From contig JBPOFA010000009.1 of assembly GCA_051251595.1 (NCBI GenBank), positions 127,798 to 191,797 on the forward strand: a stretch of 64,000 bases of DNA. The letters are read 5' to 3'. Each line of letters starts with the position of its first letter. The first letter of the stretch is position 1. A program made the position numbers and the translations under genes. Shown in pieces: positions 26,620-35,799 of the stretch. This stretch comes from NORP110 sp051251595 (GTDB lineage: Bacteria; Pseudomonadota; Alphaproteobacteria; Rhodobacterales; Rhodobacteraceae). Under the pieces are notes generated by a model. It did not search any database, was not told where the DNA came from, and worked only from the letters and a program-made list of their open reading frames with translations.

Positions 26620-26648
26620 TTGACTTAGGTCCCGACCACGCCCATATC
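26620..26648 (+). promoter_or_regulatory. Candidate sigma-70 promoter of nfu
   Basis: TTGACT (26620-26625), 17 bases, then CATATC (26643-26648). The -35 is close to consensus, while the -10 is weak, as is common in this group. Confidence 0.4.
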
Positions 26649-26674
26649 CAAAGCAATTATGGAGACCGCGCAAA

Positions 26675-27235
26675 ATGTTCATTCAAACTGAATCGACCCC
26701 GAATCCTGCGACCTTGAAATTCTTGCCGGGACAAACCGTTCTGGCAGCCGGGACGGCTGATTTCCCGACATCCGAAGGGGCTGCAAAATCGCCGCTGGCA
26801 CAGCGTATTTTCGGTGTCGAAGGTGTTACAGCCGTATTTTTCGGCAACGACTTTGTGACGGTTACAAAGGCAGACGCTGTCGAATGGGATCACATCAAAC
26901 CCGGCATTTTGGGTGCGGTCATGGAACATTTCCAATCCGGTCAGCCCGTCATGGAAGGCGAGGCAGAGGATGCCGGACATGCCGCGCATGACGGCCCGGA
27001 CGGGGAAATCGTGAACCAGATCAAGGAGCTTCTGGATACTCGGGTACGTCCCGCAGTTGCCCAGGATGGGGGCGACATCACGTTCCACGGCTTTGACCGC
27101 GGCGTGGTTTATCTGCACATGCAAGGTGCCTGCGCGGGGTGCCCCTCTTCCACATTGACCTTGAAGATGGGGATCGAAAACCTGCTGCGCCACTACATCC
27201 CCGAAGTGGTAGAGGTACGACCGGTTGCTGCCTAA
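26675..27235 (+). CDS. nfu: Nfu-type iron-sulfur cluster carrier
   Basis: 186 residues. The N-terminal Nfu_N domain opens with MFIQTESTPNPATLKFLPG. The C-terminal NifU domain carries GACAGCPSS, the CxxC that binds a [4Fe-4S] cluster together with a partner subunit. It delivers clusters to target proteins, several of which (SdhB and others) are encoded in this window. It is the first gene of nfu-tsaB-rimI, which overlap one another. An Irr-type box upstream suggests iron control. Confidence 0.95.
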   Translation: MFIQTESTPNPATLKFLPGQTVLAAGTADFPTSEGAAKSPLAQRIFGVEGVTAVFFGNDFVTVTKADAVEWDHIKPGILGAVMEHFQSGQPVMEGEAEDAGHAAHDGPDGEIVNQIKELLDTRVRPAVAQDGGDITFHGFDRGVVYLHMQGACAGCPSSTLTLKMGIENLLRHYIPEVVEVRPVAA

Positions 27236-27908
27236 CCCAACACTCTTGGCATTTGATACATCGGCCGCGCATTGCGCGGCCGCTTTGCTGAAAGACGGTC
27301 AGGTTCTTGCCGAACGCACCGACTTGATGGCACGGGGACAGGCCGAGCATTTGATGCCCATGCTGGAAAGCTTGCTTGCCGAAAACGATTTGAGTTTTGG
27401 CGATTTACAGGGTCTGGCCGTGGGCGTGGGTCCGGGAAACTTTACCGGCATCCGCATTTCCGTCGCCGCCGCGCGCGGTCTTGCCTTGGGGCTTGGCATC
27501 CCAGCCATCGGCGTTTCCAATTTTGAAGTGATGCGTTTTGTAGAGGCAAAAACCCAGTCCCGCCCGGAACTTGTCAGCGTTGCAGCCCCCCGAGATCAGG
27601 CCTATGTGCAGCAGTTCCGCGACGGCGTTCCCTTTGCTGCGCCCTGTCAGATTGATCCAGCACAGCCACCACAGGATCTGGCAACGCCAGACCTTTGCGT
27701 GATCGGGTATCGGGCACAGGACATCGCTGCATCTTTGGGGGCCTCGCATCAGGCCACCGAACTGACCGACATACCGGTTCGCATCGGGAAATTGGGGCTG
27801 CGCGCGCTATGCGAATCCCCGTCCCCTTATCCTCGTCCCGTGCCGGTCTATGTGCGCCCGGCGGACGCGGCGCCACCAAAAGATATGGCTCCGGTCCTGC
27901 TTGGATGA
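27225..27908 (+). CDS. tsaB: tRNA threonylcarbamoyladenosine biosynthesis protein TsaB
   Basis: 227 residues. LLAFDTSAAHCAAALL at the start and HLMPMLESLLAEN, then VGVGPGNFTGIRISVAAARGLALGLG, are clear TsaB features of the ASKHA fold without the TsaD metal site. It is the scaffold of the TsaB-TsaD-TsaE complex that makes t6A37 in tRNA. The start is a TTG inside the end of nfu (11-base overlap); no ATG is available in the N-terminal part. Confidence 0.93.
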   Translation: MLPNPTLLAFDTSAAHCAAALLKDGQVLAERTDLMARGQAEHLMPMLESLLAENDLSFGDLQGLAVGVGPGNFTGIRISVAAARGLALGLGIPAIGVSNFEVMRFVEAKTQSRPELVSVAAPRDQAYVQQFRDGVPFAAPCQIDPAQPPQDLATPDLCVIGYRAQDIAASLGASHQATELTDIPVRIGKLGLRALCESPSPYPRPVPVYVRPADAAPPKDMAPVLLG

Positions 27909-28330
27909 CCTTTGACCCACAAAGGATGGCCGATCTGCATGCGGCCTGCTTTACCTCTACTCGTCCGTGGAGCGCGCAGGAATTTGCGTCACTCCTTTCG
28001 GATCCCAAATCTGTCATCTGTGGCGATCCGTCTGGCTTTGTCATCGGCCGCGTTGTTCTGGACGAGATAGAGCTGTTAACAATCGCCATTGCCCCTGATC
28101 TGCAGGGACAGGGCAGAGGAACGCTGTTGTTGGCGGATTTTCTAAAAGCCGCGGCACAGCGCGGGGCCGAATCCTGTTTTCTGGAAGTTGCCGAAACCAA
28201 CACAGCGGCCCGCGCGCTTTACGCCAAAACCGGGTTCAACGAAATCGGGCGACGCAAAAACTATTACGCGACCTCTGGCGGATCAGCAGTAGACGCAATC
28301 GTGTTGTCACGGGCCACTCTGACAGCGTGA
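27905..28330 (+). CDS. rimI: Ribosomal-protein-alanine N-acetyltransferase RimI-like (GNAT family)
   Basis: 141 residues. The GNAT acetyl-CoA loop is PDLQGQGRGTLLL, followed by LEVAETNTAARALYAKTGFNEIGRRKNYY, the RimI-type end. RimI acetylates ribosomal protein S18 in Escherichia coli. The start overlaps the tsaB stop as ATGA. RimI-like genes commonly follow tsaB, which supports the call. Confidence 0.92.
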   Translation: MTFDPQRMADLHAACFTSTRPWSAQEFASLLSDPKSVICGDPSGFVIGRVVLDEIELLTIAIAPDLQGQGRGTLLLADFLKAAAQRGAESCFLEVAETNTAARALYAKTGFNEIGRRKNYYATSGGSAVDAIVLSRATLTA

Positions 28331-28510
28331 CCTTTGGTCAATAGGGTTATCCACAGGCAATTTCCCATTTGGGCGTTGCGAAACGATAAATAGCTATTGA
28401 CCGCCTCGCCCCGCACCGGGCTTAATCAACAATGATCAGAAAGGATCTTCTATTTTCAGATGCATAGGCCAGATTGGCGGATGCGTCCTACTTACAATCG
28501 GGAGACTACA

Positions 28511-29503
28511 ATGACCTTGATGCACAAATTCTTGGGTGCCACAGCGACGCTGGCCATCAGCGCAACGGCAGCAATGGCCGATCCGGCGATCGTCTTTGAC
28601 CTTGGCGGAAAATTCGACAAATCTTTCAACGAAGCAGCCTTTACCGGTGCCTCGCGTTGGGCTGAAGAAACCGGCGGCAGCTTTCGTGAAATCGAGCTGA
28701 CATCAGAAGCTCAGCGTGAACAGGCGCTTCGCCGTTTTGCTGAAGCAGGCAACAACCCAATCGTTGTGACCGGGTTTGGTTTCGCAACGCCATTGGATAC
28801 GGTTGCCCCTGACTACCCAGACACAAAATTTGCCGTGATCGACGTGAACTGGCTTGACCAGCCAAACGTGCGCGGCGTTGGTTTTGCCGAACATGAAGGG
28901 TCTTACCTTGTCGGTGTTGCAGCGGCTCTTGCGTCCAAAACTGGAACAGTCAGCTTTGTTGGCGGCATGGACATTCCGTTGATCCAGGCCTTTGGCTGTG
29001 GCTATGCGCAGGGTGTAAAAGCGACAAACCCTGATGCGACCGTAATTCAGAACATGACAGGCACGACACCTGCTGCATGGAATGACCCGGTGAAAGGCGC
29101 TGAATTGACCAAGGCTCAAATCGGTCAGGGTTCTGACGTGGTTTATGCCGCAGCGGGTGGTACCGGTGTTGGTGTTCTGCAAACAGCGGCAGATGAAGGC
29201 ATCTATTCCATCGGTGTGGACAGCAACCAGAACTACCTGCACCCAGGTTCGGTTCTGACATCCATGCTAAAGCGCGTCGACAATGCTGTTTATGAAGCGT
29301 TTTCACAGGGTGATAACCTGGAAACCGGCAACTATGTCATGAACGTCGCAAGCGGCGGCATTGACTATGCCTTGGATGAAAACAACACAGAGATCTTTAC
29401 TGATGAGATCAAGACCGCCGTTGACGCTGCAAAAGCAGGCATCATCGACGGATCAATCACTGTACACGACTACCGGACCGACAACACCTGTCCGGTCATG
29501 TAA
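28511..29503 (+). CDS. BMP-family nucleoside-binding protein of an ABC transporter
   Basis: 330 residues with a signal peptide (about 1-23). The mature start PAIVFDLGGKFDKSFNEAAFTGA and the middle VSFVGGMDIPLIQAFGCGYAQGVKA are Bmp/Med signatures. It binds purine nucleosides in the periplasm and passes them to the permeases encoded downstream. GGGAGA precedes the ATG at 28511. It heads a five-gene unit ending with purine nucleoside phosphorylase, which supports nucleoside uptake. Confidence 0.93.
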   Translation: MTLMHKFLGATATLAISATAAMADPAIVFDLGGKFDKSFNEAAFTGASRWAEETGGSFREIELTSEAQREQALRRFAEAGNNPIVVTGFGFATPLDTVAPDYPDTKFAVIDVNWLDQPNVRGVGFAEHEGSYLVGVAAALASKTGTVSFVGGMDIPLIQAFGCGYAQGVKATNPDATVIQNMTGTTPAAWNDPVKGAELTKAQIGQGSDVVYAAAGGTGVGVLQTAADEGIYSIGVDSNQNYLHPGSVLTSMLKRVDNAVYEAFSQGDNLETGNYVMNVASGGIDYALDENNTEIFTDEIKTAVDAAKAGIIDGSITVHDYRTDNTCPVM

Positions 29504-29514
29504 GGGGCTCCCTT

Positions 29515-31086
29515 ATGAGTGGGGCAACCAAAGAGGGGCGACAGGAAACTGTCGCCCCAGCCATCGAGCTTCGCGGGATATCCAAGGCCTTTGGCCCGGT
29601 CCAGGCGAACAAGGACATCTCTATCAATGTCGCCAAGGGAACGATCCACGGGATCATTGGCGAAAATGGTGCGGGCAAGTCCACGTTGATGTCGATCCTC
29701 TACGGCTTTTACAAAGCGGATGCAGGTGAAATTCTGATCAACGGAAAACCAACAGTCATTCCTGACAGTCAGGCCGCGATTGGCGCCGGCATCGGAATGG
29801 TGTTTCAACATTTTAAACTGGTCGAGACCTTTACCGTGCTGGAAAATGTCGTGCTGGGCGCCGAAGACGGCCCGATGCTGCGCGAATCCCTGGCAAAGGC
29901 CAGAACGACTCTGACCTCTCTGGCCGAAGAATATGAGTTGAACGTCGACCCAGACGCCGTGATGGAGGACCTTTCGGTCGGGCATCACCAGCGGGTCGAA
30001 ATCCTCAAGGCTTTGTACCGACAGGCAGAAATCCTTATCTTGGACGAACCCACAGGGGTTTTGACCCCTGCAGAGGCTGACCATCTTTTCCGAATTCTGC
30101 GCAATCTGAAAAAAGAAGGCAAAACCGTCATTCTGATCACGCATAAACTGCGTGAGATTATGGATGTCACCGACACTGTCAGTGTAATGCGTCGCGGCGA
30201 AATGCTGGACACGGTCAAAACGGCAGAGACCTCTCCTGAGGATCTGGCCGAACGCATGGTTGGCCGCAAAGTTCTGCTGAGCGTTGATAAGAAACCAGCG
30301 ACGCCCGGCGACACGGTGCTGAAAGTCGAAGACCTACGGGTCGTCGATGAAGACAAGGTTGAGCGCGTCAAAGGCATCTCTTTTGAGGTCCGCGCGGGTG
30401 AAATCCTGGGCATTGCCGGGGTTGCCGGAAACGGCCAGTCGCAATTGCTGGAAGTGCTGGGCGGCTATCAAAATGCCACGGGTCGTATTTCCCTGAACGG
30501 CAAAGAAATAGATCTGACCGGACGCTACTCTGACGGGCAATCCAGACGTGAACGTGGCATCGCCCATGTTCCGGAAGACCGACAAACCGAAGGGCTGATC
30601 CTGGAATTCGCCGCTTGGGAAAACATCGCGTTCGGCTATCACCACGACCCGAAATACCAAAAGAACCGGTTGTTGATGGACAATGCCGCCATGCGGGCCG
30701 AAACCGAAAAGCAAATGGAACGCTTTGACGTGCGTCCGCCAATTCCGAACCTACAAGCCAAAAGCTTTTCCGGCGGCAACCAGCAAAAAATCGTGCTGGC
30801 GCGTGAAATCGAACGCAACCCGGACCTATTGCTGATCGGTCAACCGACGCGCGGTGTCGATATCGGTGCAATTGAATTCATCCACCAGCAAATCGTTGAA
30901 TTGCGGGATCAGGGCAAAGCGATTTTGCTTGTCAGTGTCGAGCTGGACGAAATCATGTCCCTGTCCGACCGGATCGCCGTAATGTTTGATGGTCAGATCA
31001 TGGGCGAACGCGCCCCGTCCGAAACGGATGAAAAAGATCTGGGGCTGTTAATGGCCGGCATTACCGACAGAGGGGAAGCCGCCTGA
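29515..31086 (+). CDS. Nucleoside ABC transporter ATP-binding protein (two ATPase domains)
   Basis: 523 residues. Two nucleotide-binding domains are fused. The first has Walker A GENGAGKST and signature LSVGHHQ, then LILDEPTG. The second has a degenerate P-loop (GVAGNGQSQ), signature FSGGNQQ and a degenerate Walker B (LLLIGQPTRG, with Gln for Asp/Glu). This matches sugar/nucleoside-type double ATPases in which one site is relaxed. It follows the binding-protein gene by 11 bases and overlaps the next gene. Confidence 0.95.
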   Translation: MSGATKEGRQETVAPAIELRGISKAFGPVQANKDISINVAKGTIHGIIGENGAGKSTLMSILYGFYKADAGEILINGKPTVIPDSQAAIGAGIGMVFQHFKLVETFTVLENVVLGAEDGPMLRESLAKARTTLTSLAEEYELNVDPDAVMEDLSVGHHQRVEILKALYRQAEILILDEPTGVLTPAEADHLFRILRNLKKEGKTVILITHKLREIMDVTDTVSVMRRGEMLDTVKTAETSPEDLAERMVGRKVLLSVDKKPATPGDTVLKVEDLRVVDEDKVERVKGISFEVRAGEILGIAGVAGNGQSQLLEVLGGYQNATGRISLNGKEIDLTGRYSDGQSRRERGIAHVPEDRQTEGLILEFAAWENIAFGYHHDPKYQKNRLLMDNAAMRAETEKQMERFDVRPPIPNLQAKSFSGGNQQKIVLAREIERNPDLLLIGQPTRGVDIGAIEFIHQQIVELRDQGKAILLVSVELDEIMSLSDRIAVMFDGQIMGERAPSETDEKDLGLLMAGITDRGEAA

Positions 31087-32183
31087 TGGATAAAATGCCG
31101 AAATGGGCCGATGTCTTTCTGGTGCCCTTTATCAACCTTATTCTAGCATTCATCGCCGCCGGGCTGGTTGTTCTGGCCATCGGCCAAAATCCGTTTGACG
31201 CGATTTATTACATGATCAAGGGATCCATAGGGTCCACATCAGGCCTTGGATACACGCTTTACTACGCGACCAACTATATCTTTACCGGTTTGGCCGTCGC
31301 CGTCGCCTTTCATGCGCGGCTGTTCAATATTGGGGGCGAAGGTCAGGCCGCTGTGGCGGGTATTGGTGTTGCCGTGATGATGCTGGCAATCAATTGGCCC
31401 CATTGGATACTTGCGCTTCCATTTGCGATTATTGGCGCTGGTGCCATGGGCGCGCTTTGGGCCGCGATCCCTGCCTATCTGCAAGCCAAACGCGGCAGCC
31501 ATATCGTTATCACGACGATCATGTTCAACTTTATTGGCGCTGCACTGTTGGGATATTTGCTGAACGGGATCCTGAAAAATCCGGCGTCTCAGAACGCTGA
31601 ATCCAAAGGGTTCGGCCCCGGCACCCATCTGCCAACCGCCCATGAAATGCTTGAGCCCTTTGGCATCGCGTTCTCGAAATCTGCACCGCTGAACTTTAGC
31701 TTTATCTTGGCGCTGATCTGCGCGGTGCTTGTCTGGGCGCTGATCTGGCGCACGCGGCTGGGCTATGAAATCCGGTCCTTTGGGCAAAGCGAAAGCGCGG
31801 CCAAATATGCGGGGATTTCGGCCTTTAAAATCACGATCATCGCCATGGTCATTTCCGGTGCTCTGGCCGGCATGCTGGCGATCAATGTGGTCATGGGCGA
31901 ACAGGAACGGCTGATCAAAGAATTCGTAGAGGGTGCCGGTTTTGTCGGCATCGCGGTTGCCCTGATGGGGCGTTCACATCCCTTTGGAATCGTGCTGGCC
32001 TCGCTGTTGTTCGGGATGCTGACACAAGGCGGGTTTGAGCTGTTGTGGGAAATGCCCGCGATCTCCAAAGAGGTCGTTCTGGTCATTCAGGCCCTCATCA
32101 TTCTTTTCACCGGCGCATTGGACAATATGGTGCGCGATCCGATTGAGCGCATGTTCCTGCGACGCGCGAAGGGGCAAACATAA
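31086..32183 (+). CDS. Nucleoside ABC transporter permease 1
   Basis: 365 residues with about eight to ten membrane helices. GGEGQAAVAGIG and GLGYEIRSFGQSESAAKYAGIS are typical of the RbsC/YufP-like nucleoside permeases of BMP systems. The start overlaps the ATPase stop (TGATG) and its own stop overlaps the second permease start, so translation is coupled. Confidence 0.94.
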   Translation: MDKMPKWADVFLVPFINLILAFIAAGLVVLAIGQNPFDAIYYMIKGSIGSTSGLGYTLYYATNYIFTGLAVAVAFHARLFNIGGEGQAAVAGIGVAVMMLAINWPHWILALPFAIIGAGAMGALWAAIPAYLQAKRGSHIVITTIMFNFIGAALLGYLLNGILKNPASQNAESKGFGPGTHLPTAHEMLEPFGIAFSKSAPLNFSFILALICAVLVWALIWRTRLGYEIRSFGQSESAAKYAGISAFKITIIAMVISGALAGMLAINVVMGEQERLIKEFVEGAGFVGIAVALMGRSHPFGIVLASLLFGMLTQGGFELLWEMPAISKEVVLVIQALIILFTGALDNMVRDPIERMFLRRAKGQT

Positions 32184-33154
32184 TGGATAGCCTTTTACAA
32201 CTGGTCCTGACCCTGGACATGTCGATCCGCCTGTCGGTGGTTCTGTTGCTGGCCTGTCTGGCGGGTTTGTTTTCTGAACGCGCCGGGATCGTCGATATCG
32301 GGCTGGAAGGCAAAATGCTGATCGCGGCGTTCTTTTCCGCCGTCGTGGCCTATGAAACCGGCAATGCGTGGGTCGGCGTTCTGGCAGGCTGCGCTGCGTC
32401 TTTGGTCTTTTCCATGATCCATGGGTTGGCCTCTATCACTTATCGCGGCAATCAGCTGATATCCGGGGTTGCGATCAACTTCCTCGCATCGGGGTTAACG
32501 GTGGTGATCGGCAATGCCTGGTATAAAAAGGGCGGGCAAACCCCGACCCTGTCTGGCGATGCCCGGTTTCACGAAATCACCCTGCCCTTTGCGGATGCCG
32601 TGGCGAATGTACCGGTTCTGGGACCGATCTATTCGGACCTGATTTCCGGCCACAAACCGCTGGTTTATATCGCCTTCCTGATCGTCCCGCTGACATGGTG
32701 GGTGCTTTACCGTACGCGCTTTGGCCTGCGGCTGCGCGCTGTGGGGGAAAACCCCGCATCCGTCGACACTGCTGGCATTTCGGTGGTCAAACTGCGCTAT
32801 CAGGCGCTGGTCATCACGGGCATCCTGTGCGGCATTGCCGGGGCCTACCTTTCAACGTCGCAGGCCGCCGGGTTCGGCAAAGAAATGACCGCGGGGCGGG
32901 GCTATATCGCGCTTGCCGCGCTGATCTTTGCCAACTGGCGACCTTGGTATGCCTTGGGCGCGTGTCTGCTGTTTGGTCTGCTGGAAGCGATTTCGAACCT
33001 TTATCCAAATATCGATGTGTTTGGGTTGGTCACCATTCCGGTGCAATTCACCCAAGCCCTGCCTTACATCCTGACCGTCGTCATTCTGGCCGGTTTTGTG
33101 GGCAAGGCCATTCCACCAAAAGCCAGCGGTGAGCCTTATGTCAAAGAACGCTAA
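32183..33154 (+). CDS. Nucleoside ABC transporter permease 2
   Basis: 323 residues, about nine membrane helices, YufQ-like. FSERAGIVDIGLEGKMLIAAF and RFGLRLRAVGENPASVDTAGIS are family features. It forms the heteromeric membrane part with permease 1. Its end overlaps the start of the phosphorylase gene by 17 bases. Confidence 0.94.
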   Translation: MDSLLQLVLTLDMSIRLSVVLLLACLAGLFSERAGIVDIGLEGKMLIAAFFSAVVAYETGNAWVGVLAGCAASLVFSMIHGLASITYRGNQLISGVAINFLASGLTVVIGNAWYKKGGQTPTLSGDARFHEITLPFADAVANVPVLGPIYSDLISGHKPLVYIAFLIVPLTWWVLYRTRFGLRLRAVGENPASVDTAGISVVKLRYQALVITGILCGIAGAYLSTSQAAGFGKEMTAGRGYIALAALIFANWRPWYALGACLLFGLLEAISNLYPNIDVFGLVTIPVQFTQALPYILTVVILAGFVGKAIPPKASGEPYVKER

Positions 33155-33941
33155 AGACCTCGCCGCTCTGGTCAAAAGCCGCGCGGGGGACGCCCCCGTG
33201 CGGATCGGCCTGATCCTTGGGTCAGGCCTTGGCCATCTTGCCGATGCGGTCGATGGCACGGCGATTGATTATGCGGAGCTGCCGGGCTTTCCCCATGCAG
33301 GCGTGTCCGGCCATAACCCCAAACTGGTGGTTGGAGACCTCGAAGGCTGCCGCGTCGCTGTGTTCGGCGGGCGGGCGCATTACTATGAAAGCGGCCGGGG
33401 CGACGCCATGCGTTTGCCACTAGAAGTGCTCAAGCTGCTGGGGGCAGAGGCATTGATCCTGACCAACGCCGCCGGTTCCATGCGCGACGACGTTCCCCCC
33501 GGCGATTTGATGCTGCTGAACGACCACATCAATTTTTCAGGGCTAAACCCTCTGATCGGCGAGCCGTCCGATGCGCGGTTTGTTCCAATGACCCAGGCCC
33601 ACGACCCCGCCCTGCGGGACGCGCTAAAGGCCGCCGCCAGCGCGCAGGACATCGCGCTGAAAGAAGGGGTCTATGCGTGGTATTCGGGGCCGTCCTTTGA
33701 AACCCCCGCCGAGATTCGGGCCATCAAAACACTGGGCGGCGATGCTGTTGGCATGTCGACCGTGCCCGAAGTCATCCTTGCCCGCTTTTTGGAAATGCGC
33801 GTCGCCGCCATCTCTGCGATCACCAATATGGCCGCCGGAATGAGCGACGAAAACATCAGCCATGAGCATACAAAAGCGATGGCCCCCTTGGGTGCGGCAA
33901 AGCTGGAAAAAATTCTGCGCCGATTTTTGCAGGATTTTTGA
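33138..33941 (+). CDS. Purine-nucleoside phosphorylase (trimeric, PNP family)
   Basis: 267 residues. GLILGSGLG near the start, NAAGSMRDDVPPGDLMLLNDHINFSG in the middle and GPSFETPAEIRAI as the purine/ribose site are typical of the trimeric PNP family. It cleaves purine nucleosides with phosphate to base and ribose-1-phosphate. Coupled by overlap to the permease, it processes imported nucleosides. A second, hexameric-type DeoD is encoded at 42644. The start at 33138 is chosen because homology begins there. Confidence 0.93.
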   Translation: MSKNAKDLAALVKSRAGDAPVRIGLILGSGLGHLADAVDGTAIDYAELPGFPHAGVSGHNPKLVVGDLEGCRVAVFGGRAHYYESGRGDAMRLPLEVLKLLGAEALILTNAAGSMRDDVPPGDLMLLNDHINFSGLNPLIGEPSDARFVPMTQAHDPALRDALKAAASAQDIALKEGVYAWYSGPSFETPAEIRAIKTLGGDAVGMSTVPEVILARFLEMRVAAISAITNMAAGMSDENISHEHTKAMAPLGAAKLEKILRRFLQDF

Positions 33942-34129
33942 CGCCACGCGCCGTCAAAGGGCATTTTCCCGCATGAGACGCCTCATTTTTATGTCGTAAG
34001 ATCAGACGTTTCCGCATGGAGCACAGTTGGAAAACAAATCGCTCCGATTTGTCGCAGTGTTTGACAGTATCCCTGAAACCCTATTGGTTATAGAGACGCG
34101 CCATACTGTCGCAGCAAGCCGGCGAATCT

Positions 34130-35047
34130 ATGCAAATTTATTTACCCATTGCCGAAGTTTCCGTGAACGCCTTTCTCTTGCTGGGATTGGGCGGCATCGT
34201 TGGCATGCTGTCTGGCATGTTCGGCGTTGGCGGCGGCTTTTTGATCACGCCGCTCTTGTTTTTCATCGGAATCCCCCCCGCCGTTGCTGTTGCCACCGGG
34301 GCGAACCAGATCGTTGCCTCTTCGATTTCAGGCGTGCTTGCGCATGTCAGACGAAAGACCGTTGATTTTAGGATGGGCACCGTCCTGTTGGTCGGCGGGC
34401 TGTTTGGTGCCGCGATCGGGGTTCAGGTCTTCAACATTCTGAAAGAAGCGGGCCAGGTCGACCTGTTGGTCAAGATCTTCTACGTGGTCTTTCTGGGGAT
34501 CATCGGGGCCTTGATGTTCGTCGAGAGCCTGCGTGCCCTCAACAAAAGCCGCAAGGGCACAACCTCGCGGACGCGCAAGCACCATAACTGGGTGCATAAT
34601 CTGCCGCTCAAGATGAAGTTCCGCACCTCTGGTCTCTACACCTCTGTGATCCCGCCGCTTGTGGTTGGCTTGTTGGTCGGCATCCTTGCTGCGATCATGG
34701 GGGTTGGCGGCGGCTTTATCATGGTGCCCGCGATGATCTACATTCTTGGGATGCCCACCAAGGTTGTCGTGGGAACATCGCTTTACCAGATCATATTCGT
34801 ATCCGCCTTCACCACCCTGTTGCACGCGACCACCAACTACACCGTGGATATGCTGCTGGCGTTGCTTTTGCTGTTTGGCGGTGTTGTCGGGGCACAGGTC
34901 GGCACCCGGATCGGCCTGCGGATGAAGGCAGAACAGCTGCGCATCCTGCTGGCCCTACTGGTCTTGCTGGTCTGCGGAAAACTGGCGCTGGAACTTTTGC
35001 TGCAACCAAGCGAGCTGTTCTCTATTGATGAGGCCAGCCACCTATGA
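34130..35047 (+). CDS. TauE/SafE-type sulfite/anion exporter family protein
   Basis: 305 residues with about eight helices in two repeats. Each repeat has the glycine-rich turn: GMFGVGGGFLITPLL in the first and AIMGVGGGFIMVPAM in the second. The family exports sulfite, sulfoacetate and similar anions across the inner membrane; the substrate here is not known. Its stop overlaps the start of the TIGR02186 gene, a pairing often seen in alphaproteobacteria. Confidence 0.9.
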   Translation: MQIYLPIAEVSVNAFLLLGLGGIVGMLSGMFGVGGGFLITPLLFFIGIPPAVAVATGANQIVASSISGVLAHVRRKTVDFRMGTVLLVGGLFGAAIGVQVFNILKEAGQVDLLVKIFYVVFLGIIGALMFVESLRALNKSRKGTTSRTRKHHNWVHNLPLKMKFRTSGLYTSVIPPLVVGLLVGILAAIMGVGGGFIMVPAMIYILGMPTKVVVGTSLYQIIFVSAFTTLLHATTNYTVDMLLALLLLFGGVVGAQVGTRIGLRMKAEQLRILLALLVLLVCGKLALELLLQPSELFSIDEASHL

Positions 35048-35799
35048 TCCGTCTTGTCGCCTTCCTGCTGCTCTGCGCGTTGCCTCTTAAGGCCGAAGAG
35101 GTCGTCGCGGGCCTGTCCCATAACCGCGTGTCGATCACCGCGAATTTCGACGGCTCAGAGATTTTGATCTTTGGCGCAGTCAAACGGGATGCCCCTGCCC
35201 CGGACACTGGGCGCTTGGGCATTATCATAACGGTGGCCGGACCAGCGACAAAAGCTACCGTCCGCAAAAAATCCAAACATTTTGGGATTTGGCTGAACAG
35301 CGAGGCTGTGACAATCGACGTGGCCCCCAGCCTTTATGCCGTGGCCACCAGCGCACCGCTTTACGACATTCTGACGGCGACCGAAGACTTGCGCTATAAG
35401 ATTTCAACACCGCGCGCGATCCGCTCTGTTGGCGCCCCGGCGGATGTAAAAGACCCTGAATCCTTTACCGAGGCATTGATCCGCATCAGAACCAAGAACC
35501 GCCTTTACCAATTGTCCCCAGAATCCGTGATCGTCACGGAACAAACGCTGTTCCGCACATCCGTAGCCCTTCCGGCCAACCTGACCGAAGGCACCTACAC
35601 CGCACGCATCTTTCTGACGCGCAACGGCAATGTCGTGGACAAGCTGGAAACGTCCATTGATGTCCGAAAAGTTGGCCTGGAACGGTGGCTGTACAGGCTC
35701 GCGCATGAACAGCCACTTTTGTATGGGCTTTTGTCGCTTTTCATCGCCGTGACGGCCGGTTGGGGCGCCTCGACGATTTTCCGCCTGCTTCGCGGCTAG
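35044..35799 (+). CDS. TIGR02186-family membrane-anchored protein (Alph_Pro_TM)
   Basis: 251 residues: a signal peptide of about 19 residues, a periplasmic beta-rich part (EEVVAGLSHNRVSITANFDGSEILIFGAVKRD), and one C-terminal membrane helix (about 226-246). This is the layout of the TIGR02186 family of unknown function. The start overlaps the TauE/SafE stop, so they are probably partners, one exporting an anion and the other contacting it on the periplasmic side. That role is inference. Confidence 0.85.
   Translation: MIRLVAFLLLCALPLKAEEVVAGLSHNRVSITANFDGSEILIFGAVKRDAPAPDTGRLGIIITVAGPATKATVRKKSKHFGIWLNSEAVTIDVAPSLYAVATSAPLYDILTATEDLRYKISTPRAIRSVGAPADVKDPESFTEALIRIRTKNRLYQLSPESVIVTEQTLFRTSVALPANLTEGTYTARIFLTRNGNVVDKLETSIDVRKVGLERWLYRLAHEQPLLYGLLSLFIAVTAGWGASTIFRLLRG

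Noticed and set aside
28347..28355. TTATCCACA, a perfect DnaA box, between rimI and the nucleoside-binding protein
   Set aside because: A single box with no other boxes, AT-rich unwinding region or dnaA/parA genes nearby is expected by chance.
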